Positions 1 through 9,252 of a DNA stretch of 64,000 nucleotides are shown piece by piece; position 1 is the stretch's first letter; each line of letters opens with the position of its first letter. A model generated the notes under the pieces. The model saw only the letters and a program-made list of their open reading frames with translations, ran no database searches and had not been told where the DNA came from. Made by a program: the position numbers and the translations under genes. This DNA comes from Serratia quinivorans (lineage in GTDB: Bacteria; Pseudomonadota; Gammaproteobacteria; Enterobacterales; Enterobacteriaceae), in assembly GCA_900457075.1 (NCBI GenBank), contig UGYN01000002.1, positions 2,976,001-3,040,000 on the forward strand, in the 5' to 3' direction.

Positions 1-2
1 TG

Positions 3-1562
3 GCTCGGGTCGCGGCGCGGCGCGGGAATTATTCGCAGGCGCTGGAATTTTGCGAAAGCAGCCTGAGCGTTAATGCCAGCCATTATCCGTTGATCGCTCT
101 CAAGGCATGGTTGTTGCAACGCCTGGGACAGGGGGAACAGAGCCTGGCCTATATTGCGCAGCAACTGGCTGTCCGCCCGTTGCATTACAGCCTGTATTAC
201 CTGCGTTATGCGCAAACCCGTGAGGCTGCCGATTTACAACGCTTGCGTGCGGTGACCGGTTGCCGTGGCATTAATGCGCTGACCATGGCCAACCAACTCT
301 GTGAATGGGGGGCCAAACCGCAGGCGATTGAACTGCTGACGCTGCTGGACAGCCAGGAAAGCCTGCCGCTTTATCTGTTGGCCAGCTTGCGCAAGGGCGA
401 GGCGGGCGATAGCGAATACCAGCAGTTGCTGGCGCAGGCGCGTGACAGCTTTAGCCGACAGGTACGCTTCCCCAATACCCTGAACGAAGTACAGATGCTG
501 AGCCAATTGCCGGAGTGCGATTTTGCGCAGTACCTGCTGGGGTGTTTTCATTACAGCAAACGCAACTACTCGCAGGCGGTGGCACTGTGGCAGCGCTGCG
601 TTGAGCGGCAGCCAGGGTTTGCCGATGCCTGGCGCAACCTGGGGATCTACAGCTTCAACAAGCTCCAGCAGCATGATGTTGCGCTGGAGTATCTGCAACG
701 AGCGTTCAGGCTACAGCCCGACGATGCCCGGTTATTGTTCGAGCTGGATCAACTGAATAAGCATCTGCGAGTGGCTCCTGAACAACGGCTGGCCTTGCTG
801 GAACAACATTTGGCGGTGGTGGCCAGGCGTGATGACCTCACAGCCGAACTGCTGAGCCTGTACAACCAGTGTGGCCGCTTGAGTGAGGCGCAACAGACTC
901 TGCAACAGCGGCAGTTCCACCCGTGGGAAGGCGGTGAAGGCAAGGTCACCGGCCAGTACCTGATCAACCTGCAGCGCTTGGCGTTTCAGGCGCTACAGCA
1001 GGGGGATCCGCAGCAGGCGCATGAGTTGCTGCAGTCGGCGTTGCACTACCCGCACAATCTGGGGGAAGGCCGGCTGGCCGGGCAAAGTGACAACGATCTC
1101 TACTATTGGCTCGGCATCAGTGCCGCCCGGCAAGGTGATCTTGACGCTGCCACCGGCTACTGGCAGCAGGCCTGTGCCGGGCAGGGTGACCTGACGCAAA
1201 GCCGCTACTACAACGACCAACCGGTGGACTATCTGTTCTATCGCGGTATGGCACTCAAACAACTGGGGCAGTCGGCACAGGCCGAACAACAGTTCATGCA
1301 AATGCAGCAATGGGTACGGCAACAGTCAGAGCTGGCGCCGGGTGCCGATTTCTTTGCCGTTTCGCTGCCGGATTTGATGGCGTTGGACAACGACCTGAAC
1401 CAGGCGCATCAACAGCACTGCCTGCTGGTGACTGCTTTGGCGCTGCTGGGGTTAGGGCAGTTAACGGCGGCGCAGCAGACATTGGGCGAGTTGCTGGTGG
1501 TAAATCCTGCGCATGACAAAGCGCGTTTATTCAGCGTACTGGCCGAGGTTTTAGCCAACTGA
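3..1562 (+). CDS. TPR-repeat protein (DUF5107-type), C-terminal part
   Basis: The reading frame is open from the first bases of the window, so the true start lies to the left and only the C-terminal ~519 codons are present. The protein is helical and rich in Ala, Gln and Leu, with tetratricopeptide-like units (for example FAQYLLGCFHYSKRNYSQAV followed by a second A/W/Y-spaced helix pair). From memory, such TPR tails occur at the end of large DUF5107 proteins linked to carbohydrate gene clusters. That fits the sugar transporter 18 bp downstream, but the DUF5107 domain itself would be off the window. No catalytic motif is visible in the part seen. Confidence 0.6.
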   Translation, partial: ARVAARRGNYSQALEFCESSLSVNASHYPLIALKAWLLQRLGQGEQSLAYIAQQLAVRPLHYSLYYLRYAQTREAADLQRLRAVTGCRGINALTMANQLCEWGAKPQAIELLTLLDSQESLPLYLLASLRKGEAGDSEYQQLLAQARDSFSRQVRFPNTLNEVQMLSQLPECDFAQYLLGCFHYSKRNYSQAVALWQRCVERQPGFADAWRNLGIYSFNKLQQHDVALEYLQRAFRLQPDDARLLFELDQLNKHLRVAPEQRLALLEQHLAVVARRDDLTAELLSLYNQCGRLSEAQQTLQQRQFHPWEGGEGKVTGQYLINLQRLAFQALQQGDPQQAHELLQSALHYPHNLGEGRLAGQSDNDLYYWLGISAARQGDLDAATGYWQQACAGQGDLTQSRYYNDQPVDYLFYRGMALKQLGQSAQAEQQFMQMQQWVRQQSELAPGADFFAVSLPDLMALDNDLNQAHQQHCLLVTALALLGLGQLTAAQQTLGELLVVNPAHDKARLFSVLAEVLAN

Positions 1563-1580
1563 TGCCGCAAGGGGACGAAT

Positions 1581-3002
1581 GTGACGAATAAACTGAACAT
1601 GCCCTATGTCTGGACTATCTGCCTGGTCGCCGCTTGCGGTGGCCTGTTATTCGGCTATGACTGGGTAGTGATCGGCGGGGCCAAGCCGTTTTACGAGGCT
1701 TACTTCGGCATTACCGACCCTGCGCAGTCCGGCTGGGCGATGAGCTCGGCGCTGGTCGGTTGTATTTTTGGTGCCCTGATCTCGGGCCTGTTGTCGGATC
1801 GTTTTGGCCGAAAGTTGCCGTTGGCGATCGCCGCGCTAACCTTCGTGATCTCCGCCTGGGGCACCGCCATGGCCACCAGTTTTGACGCCTTTATTGTGTA
1901 TCGCATTGTTGGTGGTGTCGGTATTGGCCTGGCCTCGGCACTGTCGCCGATGTATATCGCCGAAGTCAGCCCGGCAGCCCAGCGTGGCCGCTTCGTGGCG
2001 GTGAACCAATTGACCATTGTGATTGGGGTGCTGGCGGCGCAGTTGATCAACCTGTTGATCGCCGATCCGGTGGTGGCCAATGCCAGCCAGGCCGATCTGT
2101 TAGCCAGCTGGAATGGACAAATTGGCTGGCGTTATATGTTCGGCGCCGAACTGGTTCCGGCACTGGCTTTCCTGCTGTTGATGCTGGTGGTGCCGGAATC
2201 CCCGCGCTGGCTGGCAAAAGCCGGACGTCATGAAAAGGCGCAGCGGGTATTGCGGCGTATTGGCAACGAGCAATACGCACAGCAAACGCTGGCGGAGATC
2301 CGTCAGACTTTGGGCAAGGACAGCAGCAAGGTGCCGCTCGGCGCGCTGTTGCACAGCGATGTGCGACCGGTGCTGGTAATTGGCATTGTGCTGGCGGTCT
2401 TCCAGCAGTGGTGCGGCATCAACGTGATCTTCAACTATGCGCAGGAGATCTTCGCTTCGGCAGGGTTTGATATTAACGACACCCTGAAATCGATCGTCGC
2501 CACCGGATTGATCAACCTGATCTTCACCTTGCTGGCCTTGCCACTGGTGGATCGTATTGGTCGTCGCCGCTTGATGCTGATCGGTGCCTGTGGATTAACG
2601 GCGATCTACCTGCTGATGGCGGCGGCTTACGCCTATGGGCTGCTGGGTTTGCCGGTCCTGCTGCTGGTGTTGGTCGCCATCGCTATCTATGCCGTCACTC
2701 TCGCACCGGTCACCTGGGTACTGCTGTCTGAAATCTTCCCCAACCGCATTCGCGGCGCGGCAATGGCCGCGGGCACCTTTGCCCTGTGGGTGGCCTGCTT
2801 TGTGCTGACCTACAGCTTCCCACTGCTGAATGCGGCACTGGGTGCGGCGGGCAGTTTCCTGCTGTATGGCGGCATTTGTCTGGCCGGTGCGGTGTTCATC
2901 TACGCCCGGGTCCCGGAAACCAAAGGCATTACCCTGGAGGCGTTGGAAGAGCGGCTCAGCGCAGCAGGCGCTAGCGTCGCCAAGGCGAAAGAGTTTACTT
3001 AA
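1581..3002 (+). CDS. MFS sugar porter family transporter
   Basis: A 473-residue membrane protein with about 12 hydrophobic segments, expected in the inner membrane as a sugar:proton symporter. Sugar-porter signatures are present: DRFGRK after TM2, the central PESPRWL, the second half-repeat DRIGRRRLML and the C-terminal PETKG. Length and motifs match the XylE/GalP class; the exact sugar cannot be read from the sequence. The start is GTG, preceded by AAGGGG at good spacing, 18 bp after the TPR gene, so the two are probably co-transcribed. The ABC sugar importer follows after 162 bp, so two transport routes sit side by side. Confidence 0.85.
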   Translation: MTNKLNMPYVWTICLVAACGGLLFGYDWVVIGGAKPFYEAYFGITDPAQSGWAMSSALVGCIFGALISGLLSDRFGRKLPLAIAALTFVISAWGTAMATSFDAFIVYRIVGGVGIGLASALSPMYIAEVSPAAQRGRFVAVNQLTIVIGVLAAQLINLLIADPVVANASQADLLASWNGQIGWRYMFGAELVPALAFLLLMLVVPESPRWLAKAGRHEKAQRVLRRIGNEQYAQQTLAEIRQTLGKDSSKVPLGALLHSDVRPVLVIGIVLAVFQQWCGINVIFNYAQEIFASAGFDINDTLKSIVATGLINLIFTLLALPLVDRIGRRRLMLIGACGLTAIYLLMAAAYAYGLLGLPVLLLVLVAIAIYAVTLAPVTWVLLSEIFPNRIRGAAMAAGTFALWVACFVLTYSFPLLNAALGAAGSFLLYGGICLAGAVFIYARVPETKGITLEALEERLSAAGASVAKAKEFT

Positions 3003-3164
3003 CGCCGTTTAGTTTAATGCGTGATCCTGTGGCGGTAAGTAATCAGCTTGATCATTTAGTGTAATGAGTCTGTGCCCCGTTGGATGGCAAACTGCGGTAA
3101 AGCCCTCCGACGGGATAATAAAATAGGCAGCAAGAGGTTAATGAACATTAACTGGAGAATAACG

Positions 3165-4148
3165 ATGTTGCTAAAAAATATAAAACACATGCTGTTAGCC
3201 ATTACCGGGGGCCTGATTATTTTCAGTGCAGGCGCACAGGCTAAAAACGATAAAACCACCATCGGCGCGATTTATCTCGATACCCAAGGGTATTACGCCG
3301 GGGTCCGCTGGGGTGTGCAGGATGGTGCCGCCAAGGGCGGAGGGAAAATCGAAATCATAGAAACCAATGCGCAGGGGGATGTTTCTAAAGAGAGTTCGTT
3401 TATCGATACCATGATCGCACGCGACGTAAATGCCGTGGTGCTTTCCGCCGTTTCGGTCAATGGCAGCGTGCGGGCCATCAAGCGTGCCAACGAAGCGAAT
3501 ATTCCGGTGATTTGTTACAACACCTGCATCAACGAGAAGGGCGTAGATAACTATGTTTATGCCTATCTGGTCGGTGATCCCTATGAGTTTGGCAAAAAAC
3601 TGGGCAATACCGCCGCCGATTACTTTATAGAAAAGAAAATCACCGAACCCGCGATTGCGGTAATTAACTGCGAAGCCTTCGAGGTTTGCGTGCAGCGGCG
3701 TAAAGGTTTTGAAGATGCGCTAAAAGCGAAAGTGCCGGGCATGAAAATCGTCGCCAATCAGGAGGGTACCGTGCTGGATAAGGCGATCTCGGTCGGCGAG
3801 AAACTGTTGATCTCCTCCGGGAATGTCGATGCCATTTTCGGCGAGTCCGGCGGTGCCACGCTCGGCGCGGTTAAAGCCGTGCGCAATCAGAACAAGGTCG
3901 GGAAAACGGTGGTTTTCGGCTCGGATATGACCACTGAAATCGCGCAGGAGCTGGTTAACCGTCAGGTACTGCAAGCGGTGGTGGATATCTCGGGCAAGAA
4001 AATGGGGGCTTTGGTCTTCACGCAGGCAATGAATGCAATTAACCGCCAGCCGGTCGGCCAAAAGGTGGTGCAGGTACCGATAGATCTCTATGCCTCATCG
4101 CAGAGTGCCACTGATTGGCTGGCGACTCACAAAGACGGCTTACCTTAA
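3165..4148 (+). CDS. Sugar ABC transporter periplasmic binding protein
   Basis: About 327 residues, starting with a clear signal peptide (MLLKNIKHMLLAITGG, then a GAQA cleavage region) and continuing as a RbsB-like Peripla_BP_4 protein: TIGAIYLDTQGYYAGV, NAVVLSAVSVNGS, and the hinge region DAIFGESGGATLGAVKAV. It should bind the sugar in the periplasm and deliver it to the permease encoded two genes on. I chose the ATG at 3165 because TGGAGA lies 6-7 bases ahead and the signal peptide follows at once; an in-frame ATG at 3141 adds a poor leader. Its stop overlaps the next start (TAATG), indicating translational coupling. Confidence 0.88.
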   Translation: MLLKNIKHMLLAITGGLIIFSAGAQAKNDKTTIGAIYLDTQGYYAGVRWGVQDGAAKGGGKIEIIETNAQGDVSKESSFIDTMIARDVNAVVLSAVSVNGSVRAIKRANEANIPVICYNTCINEKGVDNYVYAYLVGDPYEFGKKLGNTAADYFIEKKITEPAIAVINCEAFEVCVQRRKGFEDALKAKVPGMKIVANQEGTVLDKAISVGEKLLISSGNVDAIFGESGGATLGAVKAVRNQNKVGKTVVFGSDMTTEIAQELVNRQVLQAVVDISGKKMGALVFTQAMNAINRQPVGQKVVQVPIDLYASSQSATDWLATHKDGLP

Positions 4149-5686
4149 TGTCGGCGGCTACCCTGAGCGACAGGGCCTTAAACGAATTGGCGCAGCAGCC
4201 GGTGGTGGCCCGCATTGAATCCGGGCATAAGCGTTACCCGGGGGTAGTGGCGCTGCAAGATGTGAATTTCACCCTGCGGCGAGGTGAGGTACGTGCCCTG
4301 CTGGGGAAAAACGGCGCGGGCAAGTCTACCCTGATCCGCATGCTGACCGGCAGTGAGCGACCGGATGCCGGGCAAGTCTTTATCGGCGACCGGTTGTTGG
4401 ATGGGCCAGAGGCGTTGTTGACGCGTCGTGCCGGTGAGCTTGGCGTGCGGGCGGTCTATCAGGAACTCAGCCTGGTGCAGGATATGAGCGTGGCGGAAAA
4501 CCTGTGCCTGGGCGCCTGGCCACAGCGTGCCGGAGTGATTGACGTGCAATGCATGATGGCGCAGGCACGTGCTGCGCTGGCACTGCTTGGGGTAGATATC
4601 GATCCTCAGCAATGGGTACGCGATCTCAGCCCGGCGCAGCAGCAACTGGTGGAGATAGCCCGGGCCTGTCAGGGAGATCCCAAAGTGGTGATCCTCGACG
4701 AGCCGACCAGTTCGCTGGCCAACGCCGAGGCGGATCTGGTGGCTGCGGCGGTGATGCGCCTTTCTGCGGCGGGGATTGCGGTGGTGTATGTCAGCCACCG
4801 GATGAATGAAATCCGCCGGTTGGCGTCGTCCTGCACCATTATGCGCGACGGCCGCGTGGCGGGTGACGTGACGCTGGACAACACGACCACTCAGCAGATT
4901 GTCGATCTGATGCTGGGCCATCAGGATCACCATACGCAAACCGTGACTGTTCCGGCGGGGGGCGAAACGGTATTTGAGGTGAGGCAGTTATCGCTGCCGC
5001 CCAAATTGCGGCAGGTCAGTTTTGAGCTGCGGCGCGGTGAGGTGCTGGGCATTGCCGGGTTGCTGGGGGCGGGCCGTAGCGAATTGCTGAAGGCCATTGT
5101 TGGCCTGACGCCGTTTACCGATGGCGAACTGGTGCTGGACGGGGAGACGCTGATCTGCCCGAATTATGCCGACATGCTCAAACGGGGTATGGCCTACACA
5201 CCGGAGAACCGCAAGGCCGAGGGCATCATGCCGCTGCTGGGGGTGGATGAGAATACCGTGATGACCGACAGCCGCTCGGTAAGCCGCTTTGGCGTACTGA
5301 ACTGGTCGAAGATCAAACAGGCAACCTCGGCCATCGTCAGCCGCATGCGGGTGAAAACCGCTGAAACCGGCACGCCGATCATGACGCTCTCCGGCGGTAA
5401 CCAGCAGAAGGTGGTGATTGGCCGTTGGGTTTACGCCAGGAGCCGCATCTTGTTGCTGGATGAGCCGACGCGCGGCGTCGATGTAGAAGCGAAAAATCAA
5501 ATCTATCGTATTGCGCGCGAACTGGCGGCCGAAGGGAAAAGCATTATTTTCGTGTCGAGCGAAGTGGAGGAATTGCCTCAGGTCTGCGATCGGATCTTAT
5601 TGTTACAGCAGGGAACGATAGTGAAGGAGTTTATCTCGCCCGTGGATGTTGAACAGCTGATGTCCGAAGTGCTGATGATCCAATAA
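4148..5686 (+). CDS. Sugar ABC transporter ATP-binding protein (RbsA type)
   Basis: A 512-residue duplicated ATPase of the RbsA/XylG/MglA class. The N-terminal cassette has Walker A GKNGAGKST (residues 53-61), a signature region (LSPAQQQ) and Walker B ILDEPTSS. The C-terminal cassette has the degenerate Walker A typical of this class (GLLGAGRSE), a clean signature LSGGNQQK and LLLDEPTRGVD. It powers uptake through the permease just downstream. The ATG overlaps the stop of the binding-protein gene by one base. Substrate specificity comes from the binding protein and is not visible here. Confidence 0.92.
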   Translation: MSAATLSDRALNELAQQPVVARIESGHKRYPGVVALQDVNFTLRRGEVRALLGKNGAGKSTLIRMLTGSERPDAGQVFIGDRLLDGPEALLTRRAGELGVRAVYQELSLVQDMSVAENLCLGAWPQRAGVIDVQCMMAQARAALALLGVDIDPQQWVRDLSPAQQQLVEIARACQGDPKVVILDEPTSSLANAEADLVAAAVMRLSAAGIAVVYVSHRMNEIRRLASSCTIMRDGRVAGDVTLDNTTTQQIVDLMLGHQDHHTQTVTVPAGGETVFEVRQLSLPPKLRQVSFELRRGEVLGIAGLLGAGRSELLKAIVGLTPFTDGELVLDGETLICPNYADMLKRGMAYTPENRKAEGIMPLLGVDENTVMTDSRSVSRFGVLNWSKIKQATSAIVSRMRVKTAETGTPIMTLSGGNQQKVVIGRWVYARSRILLLDEPTRGVDVEAKNQIYRIARELAAEGKSIIFVSSEVEELPQVCDRILLLQQGTIVKEFISPVDVEQLMSEVLMIQ

Positions 5687-5722
5687 TTCTGCCCGCATGT
5701 GAAGGCATCGGAGGTAATGACA

Positions 5723-6703
5723 ATGTCCACCTTGGTACCGGATGTAAAAATAGCAAAAGCCCGTAAATTATCGAAGCACGCTAATGAACTTGGCCTGTTG
5801 GCAATTATTATCGTGCTGTACCTGGTGTTTTCCATTTACGCCACCGGGTTTATTTCTCTGAATAACCAAATGAATATTTTACGCGACGCCGCCACTATCG
5901 GTATTGCCGCCTGGGCAATGACGCTGATTATTATTTCCGGCGAAATCGACGTCAGCGTCGGCCCGATGGTGGCGTTTATTTCGGTGATCCTGGCTTATTT
6001 AATGCAATACCAAATCCCGCTGGCGTTCGCGCTGATACTGGCTCTGTGTCTGGGGGCGGCGTTGGGGTCGGTCGCCGGAGCGCTGCGCGGTTGGTTTAAC
6101 GTGCCGAGCTTTGTCGCCACGCTGGGGCTTTGGAGTGCCTTGCGCGGCATGGGGCTGTTTATGACCAACGCCTTGCCGGTACCGATTGACGAAAACGCGG
6201 TGCTGGACTGGCTGGGCGGGCAGGTGTTGGGCCTGCCGGTTTCGGCGGTGATTATGCTGATCCTGTTTGTGGTCTTTCAGTTTATCAGCAAGAAAACTGC
6301 CTTTGGTCGCTCGGTGTATGCCATTGGCGGCAACGCCGGTGCCGCCCAGCTGTGCGGCATTAACGTCAAACGCATTCGCGTGCTGCTATTTACTCTGGCC
6401 GGCTTGCTGGCCGCCGTCACCGGTATTCTGCTGGCGGCGCGTCTTGGCTCCGGTAATGCCGGGGCGGCCAGCGGCCTGGAGTTTGACGTGATTGCCGCCG
6501 TGGTGGTGGGCGGTACCGCCTTGTCCGGCGGACGCGGTTCGATGCTCGGCACCCTGCTCGGCGTGCTGGTGATCACCCTGATTGGCAACGGCCTGGTCTT
6601 GCTGGGGATTAACTCCTTTTTCCAACAGGTGGTCAGAGGGGTGATTATCGTACTGGCGGTGCTGGCCAATATTATCGTGATGCAAAAGAACTCTAAGCAA
6701 TAG
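5723..6703 (+). CDS. Sugar ABC transporter permease (RbsC type)
   Basis: A 326-residue inner-membrane permease of the RbsC/XylH family, with 8-10 hydrophobic stretches and the family pattern IISGEIDVSVGPMVAF near the start of the pore domain. ALSGGRGSMLGTLLGV near the C terminus matches the usual GG.G...GT.LG motif. It forms the membrane channel of the importer encoded by the two preceding genes. Start choice: GGAGG at 5710-5714 is 8 bases before ATG 5723; the ATG at 5717 is too close and GTG 5699 lacks a site. Confidence 0.9.
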   Translation: MSTLVPDVKIAKARKLSKHANELGLLAIIIVLYLVFSIYATGFISLNNQMNILRDAATIGIAAWAMTLIIISGEIDVSVGPMVAFISVILAYLMQYQIPLAFALILALCLGAALGSVAGALRGWFNVPSFVATLGLWSALRGMGLFMTNALPVPIDENAVLDWLGGQVLGLPVSAVIMLILFVVFQFISKKTAFGRSVYAIGGNAGAAQLCGINVKRIRVLLFTLAGLLAAVTGILLAARLGSGNAGAASGLEFDVIAAVVVGGTALSGGRGSMLGTLLGVLVITLIGNGLVLLGINSFFQQVVRGVIIVLAVLANIIVMQKNSKQ

Positions 6704-6750
6704 CCTCACATGCCACACAAATAACTGATTAAAGCTGGAGGGAAAATAGT

Positions 6751-7809
6751 ATGGGAAAAATGTTGGCGGCTTATTTACCCGGAAACGCCACGGCAGAACT
6801 GCGTGAGGTGGATATTCCGCAACCGGGCATTGGCCAGGTATTAATTAAAATGAAATCGTCCGGTATTTGCGGCAGCGATATTCATTATATTTATCATCAG
6901 CACCGTGGTACGGCGGCCGCACCGGATCAACCCTTGTACCGGGGGTTTATTAACGGTCACGAGCCTTGTGGCCAGATTGTGGCGCTGGGGGCCGGCTGCC
7001 GCCACTTCCGCGAGAGCGATCGCGTGCTGGTGTACCATATTTCCGGCTGCGGCTTTTGCAGCAACTGCCGGCGAGGCTATCCGATTTCCTGCACCGGCGT
7101 TGGCAAGGCCGCCTATGGCTGGCAGCGGGATGGCGGCCATGCCGACTACCTGTTGGCGGAGGAAAAGGATTTGATTCATCTGCCGGATTCGCTCAGCTAT
7201 GAAGACGGCGCTTTTATCTCCTGTGGGGTCGGCACGGCTTATGAAGGCATCGTGCGTGGCGAGGTCTCCGGCAGCGACCATGTACTGGTCGTGGGGTTGG
7301 GCCCGGTCGGTATGATGGCGATGATGCTGGCGAAGGGACGTGGGGCAAAAACGGTGATTGGCGTTGATGTTATCCCGGAGCGTCTGGCGACCGCGAAACG
7401 CCTGGGGCTGATGGATCACGGCTTCCTGAGCGGTGACGACGTGACAGAACGCATTCGCCAATTGACCGCTGGCGGGGCCAACGTCACGCTCGACTGTTCC
7501 GGCAATGCCAAAGGGCGCCTGCTGGCGCTGCAGGCCTCTTCGGACTGGGGAAGAGTGATCTACATTGGCGAAACCGGCAAGGTAGAATTCGAGGTCAGCG
7601 CAGACCTGATGCATCACCAGCGGCGGATCATCGGCTCTTGGGTCACCAGCCTGCACCACATGGAAAAATGCTGCACCGACCTGCACGACTGGAAAATGCA
7701 CCCGCATCAGGCGATTACCCACCGTTTTAAACTCGGGCAGGCTGCCGAGGCCTATGCTCTGATGGCTTCTGGCCAGTGCGGCAAAGTGGTGATCAATTTC
7801 GCCGATTAA
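6751..7809 (+). CDS. Zinc-dependent medium-chain alcohol/polyol dehydrogenase
   Basis: A 352-residue MDR dehydrogenase. Catalytic zinc ligands are visible as GICGSD (Cys40) and NGHEP (His70, Glu71). The structural zinc site is the four-cysteine loop at Cys100, 103, 106 and 114, and the Rossmann motif is GLGPVG (182-187). The family oxidises sugar alcohols or aldonates with NAD(P), for example sorbitol, idonate or threonine dehydrogenases. Lying between an ABC sugar importer and an aldose epimerase, it probably oxidises the imported sugar; the substrate is not deducible. A good Shine-Dalgarno (GGAGGG) precedes the ATG. Confidence 0.87.
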   Translation: MGKMLAAYLPGNATAELREVDIPQPGIGQVLIKMKSSGICGSDIHYIYHQHRGTAAAPDQPLYRGFINGHEPCGQIVALGAGCRHFRESDRVLVYHISGCGFCSNCRRGYPISCTGVGKAAYGWQRDGGHADYLLAEEKDLIHLPDSLSYEDGAFISCGVGTAYEGIVRGEVSGSDHVLVVGLGPVGMMAMMLAKGRGAKTVIGVDVIPERLATAKRLGLMDHGFLSGDDVTERIRQLTAGGANVTLDCSGNAKGRLLALQASSDWGRVIYIGETGKVEFEVSADLMHHQRRIIGSWVTSLHHMEKCCTDLHDWKMHPHQAITHRFKLGQAAEAYALMASGQCGKVVINFAD

Positions 7810-7823
7810 TATCCGGGGGTACT

Positions 7824-8711
7824 ATGGCATTGTTTGATATGGATAACGGCTGTCTCTCGCTGGTGGTTTCGTCGTTGGGTGGCAGCGTGTTGAAATTGGC
7901 CGCGCACGGGCCAGAGGGAGAGAGCCCTCTGCTGCGGCCTGCGGTGTTGAGTGATACCACGTCGGCGCTGCAATCGGGGTGTTTTCCTCTGGTTCCTTTT
8001 GGCAATCGGGTGAATCAAAACCGCTTCAATTTCGAAGATCATGAATATCAGCTCAGCGCGAATACCGATTGGGATCGGCACTATCTGCATGGCGACGGCT
8101 GGCTGCAGGAGTGGCAATGTGTTGAACAGGGTAGCAATCACCTTCACTTGCGTTATCAGCATGAGGATGGCCCTTACCGTTATCAGGTGGAGCAATATTT
8201 CACCCTGCAGCAACATCAACTCAGTATTGAATTGGCGGTAGAACACCGTGGTGAAAGGCCGATGCCCTATGGGTTGGGTTGGCATCCGTATTTCCCGTTA
8301 ACGGCGGATACCCGAGTACAGGCATCCGCCGGGGCCTACTGGTTGGAGGCCGAAGACTGGCTGGCGGGCGAGCAGGCGGCACTGACCGAGGAGCTGGATT
8401 TCAGTCAGCCAGGCCCGTTGCCGCGTCACTGGGTGAATAACGGTTTCAGCGGCTGGAACGGTGAAGCGTGGATCCAGTGGCCGGAACAAGGCGCTCGGTT
8501 ACGGATGAACACTCAGCCGGCTTGCCCGGTTTACTTCCTGTTCGTCTCGGATCCGGCGTTTGATCCGGGTTATCAGTTCGACTTCTTCTGCCTGGAACCG
8601 ATGTCGCATGCCGCTAACGGCCATAACATGGCTGACCTGGGTGGGCTGCGCCGCTTGGCTAAAGGGCAGCGGTTTAGCCAGACGATGCTGCTCAGTTATT
8701 CCTCGTTTTAA
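7824..8711 (+). CDS. Aldose 1-epimerase family protein
   Basis: A 295-residue galactose mutarotase-like protein. It has the expected substrate-binding features: PFGNRVNQNRF, the histidine-bearing HGDGWLQEW, the second active-site region YGLGWHPYF and the acidic C-terminal FCLEPM. It should interconvert alpha and beta anomers of the sugar used by this operon, in the cytoplasm. I chose ATG 7824, preceded by GGGGGT, because the longer frame from 7776 runs back into the dehydrogenase gene. It is 14 bp downstream of that gene and is the last gene of the ABC transport operon; a terminator follows. Confidence 0.85.
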   Translation: MALFDMDNGCLSLVVSSLGGSVLKLAAHGPEGESPLLRPAVLSDTTSALQSGCFPLVPFGNRVNQNRFNFEDHEYQLSANTDWDRHYLHGDGWLQEWQCVEQGSNHLHLRYQHEDGPYRYQVEQYFTLQQHQLSIELAVEHRGERPMPYGLGWHPYFPLTADTRVQASAGAYWLEAEDWLAGEQAALTEELDFSQPGPLPRHWVNNGFSGWNGEAWIQWPEQGARLRMNTQPACPVYFLFVSDPAFDPGYQFDFFCLEPMSHAANGHNMADLGGLRRLAKGQRFSQTMLLSYSSF

Positions 8712-8760
8712 GTCCGGAAATTAAAATTCGGATCTCCTTCACAGAACCCGTTTAAACCCT

Positions 8761-8793
8761 GCAACCGGTTACTGAAACCGGTTGCTGTTTTTT
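8761..8793 (+). terminator. Rho-independent terminator after the ABC sugar operon
   Basis: A perfect 10-bp stem (8761-8770 with 8776-8785, core AACCGGTT) and a 5-base loop are followed by a run of Ts (TGTTTTTT). It lies between the epimerase gene and the PTS operon, so it should separate the two transcription units. Each arm contains the palindrome AACCGGTT, which is also the core of the scr operators in this window, so it could double as a regulator site. Confidence 0.75.
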
Positions 8794-8855
8794 CGTTTTT
8801 GAAACCATACTCATTCATCGACTGTATAATTTTCACCTATATCTCAGGAGAGCGG

Positions 8856-9167
8856 ATGAAAAAAATATTCTTATGCTGTGCCGCCGGAATGTCTACCAGC
8901 ATGGTGGTAAATAAAATGAAAAAGTCGGCAGAACAACAGGGGATTGAGGTTGATATTATTGCCGTCGGTATGGATGAATTTGAATCTACGCTGGCAAATT
9001 ATCAATGCTGCCTGCTTGGGCCGCAGGTTAAATATAAACTGGCCGATTTTAAAAAAATCGCCGACAGGGAAAATAAGCCCATTGCGGTTATCAACAGCAT
9101 GGATTACGGCATGATGCGCGGTGATAAAATCCTCGCCGAAGCCTTACTGATGATCGCACAACACTAA
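8856..9167 (+). CDS. PTS lactose/cellobiose-family EIIB
   Basis: A 103-residue cytoplasmic phosphocarrier of the CelA/ChbB class. The phosphorylated cysteine is the one just before AAGMSTSMV (Cys8). It passes phosphate from EIIA to the sugar bound by the EIIC encoded next. I start it at ATG 8856, with AGGAGAG just upstream; the longer frame from 8799 has no ribosome site. It begins the PTS operon IIB-IIC-IIA-GH1. Sugar specificity is probably a beta-glucoside, given the linked phospho-beta-glucosidase. Confidence 0.9.
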   Translation: MKKIFLCCAAGMSTSMVVNKMKKSAEQQGIEVDIIAVGMDEFESTLANYQCCLLGPQVKYKLADFKKIADRENKPIAVINSMDYGMMRGDKILAEALLMIAQH

Positions 9168-9252
9168 TTCCGCCGGGGCCACCTGCCGCCGCGCGTGGCG
9201 TCGGTTTGTTCGCCCCGTGACCATTGACTCAGAACGTCCCGAGGGTTGAACC

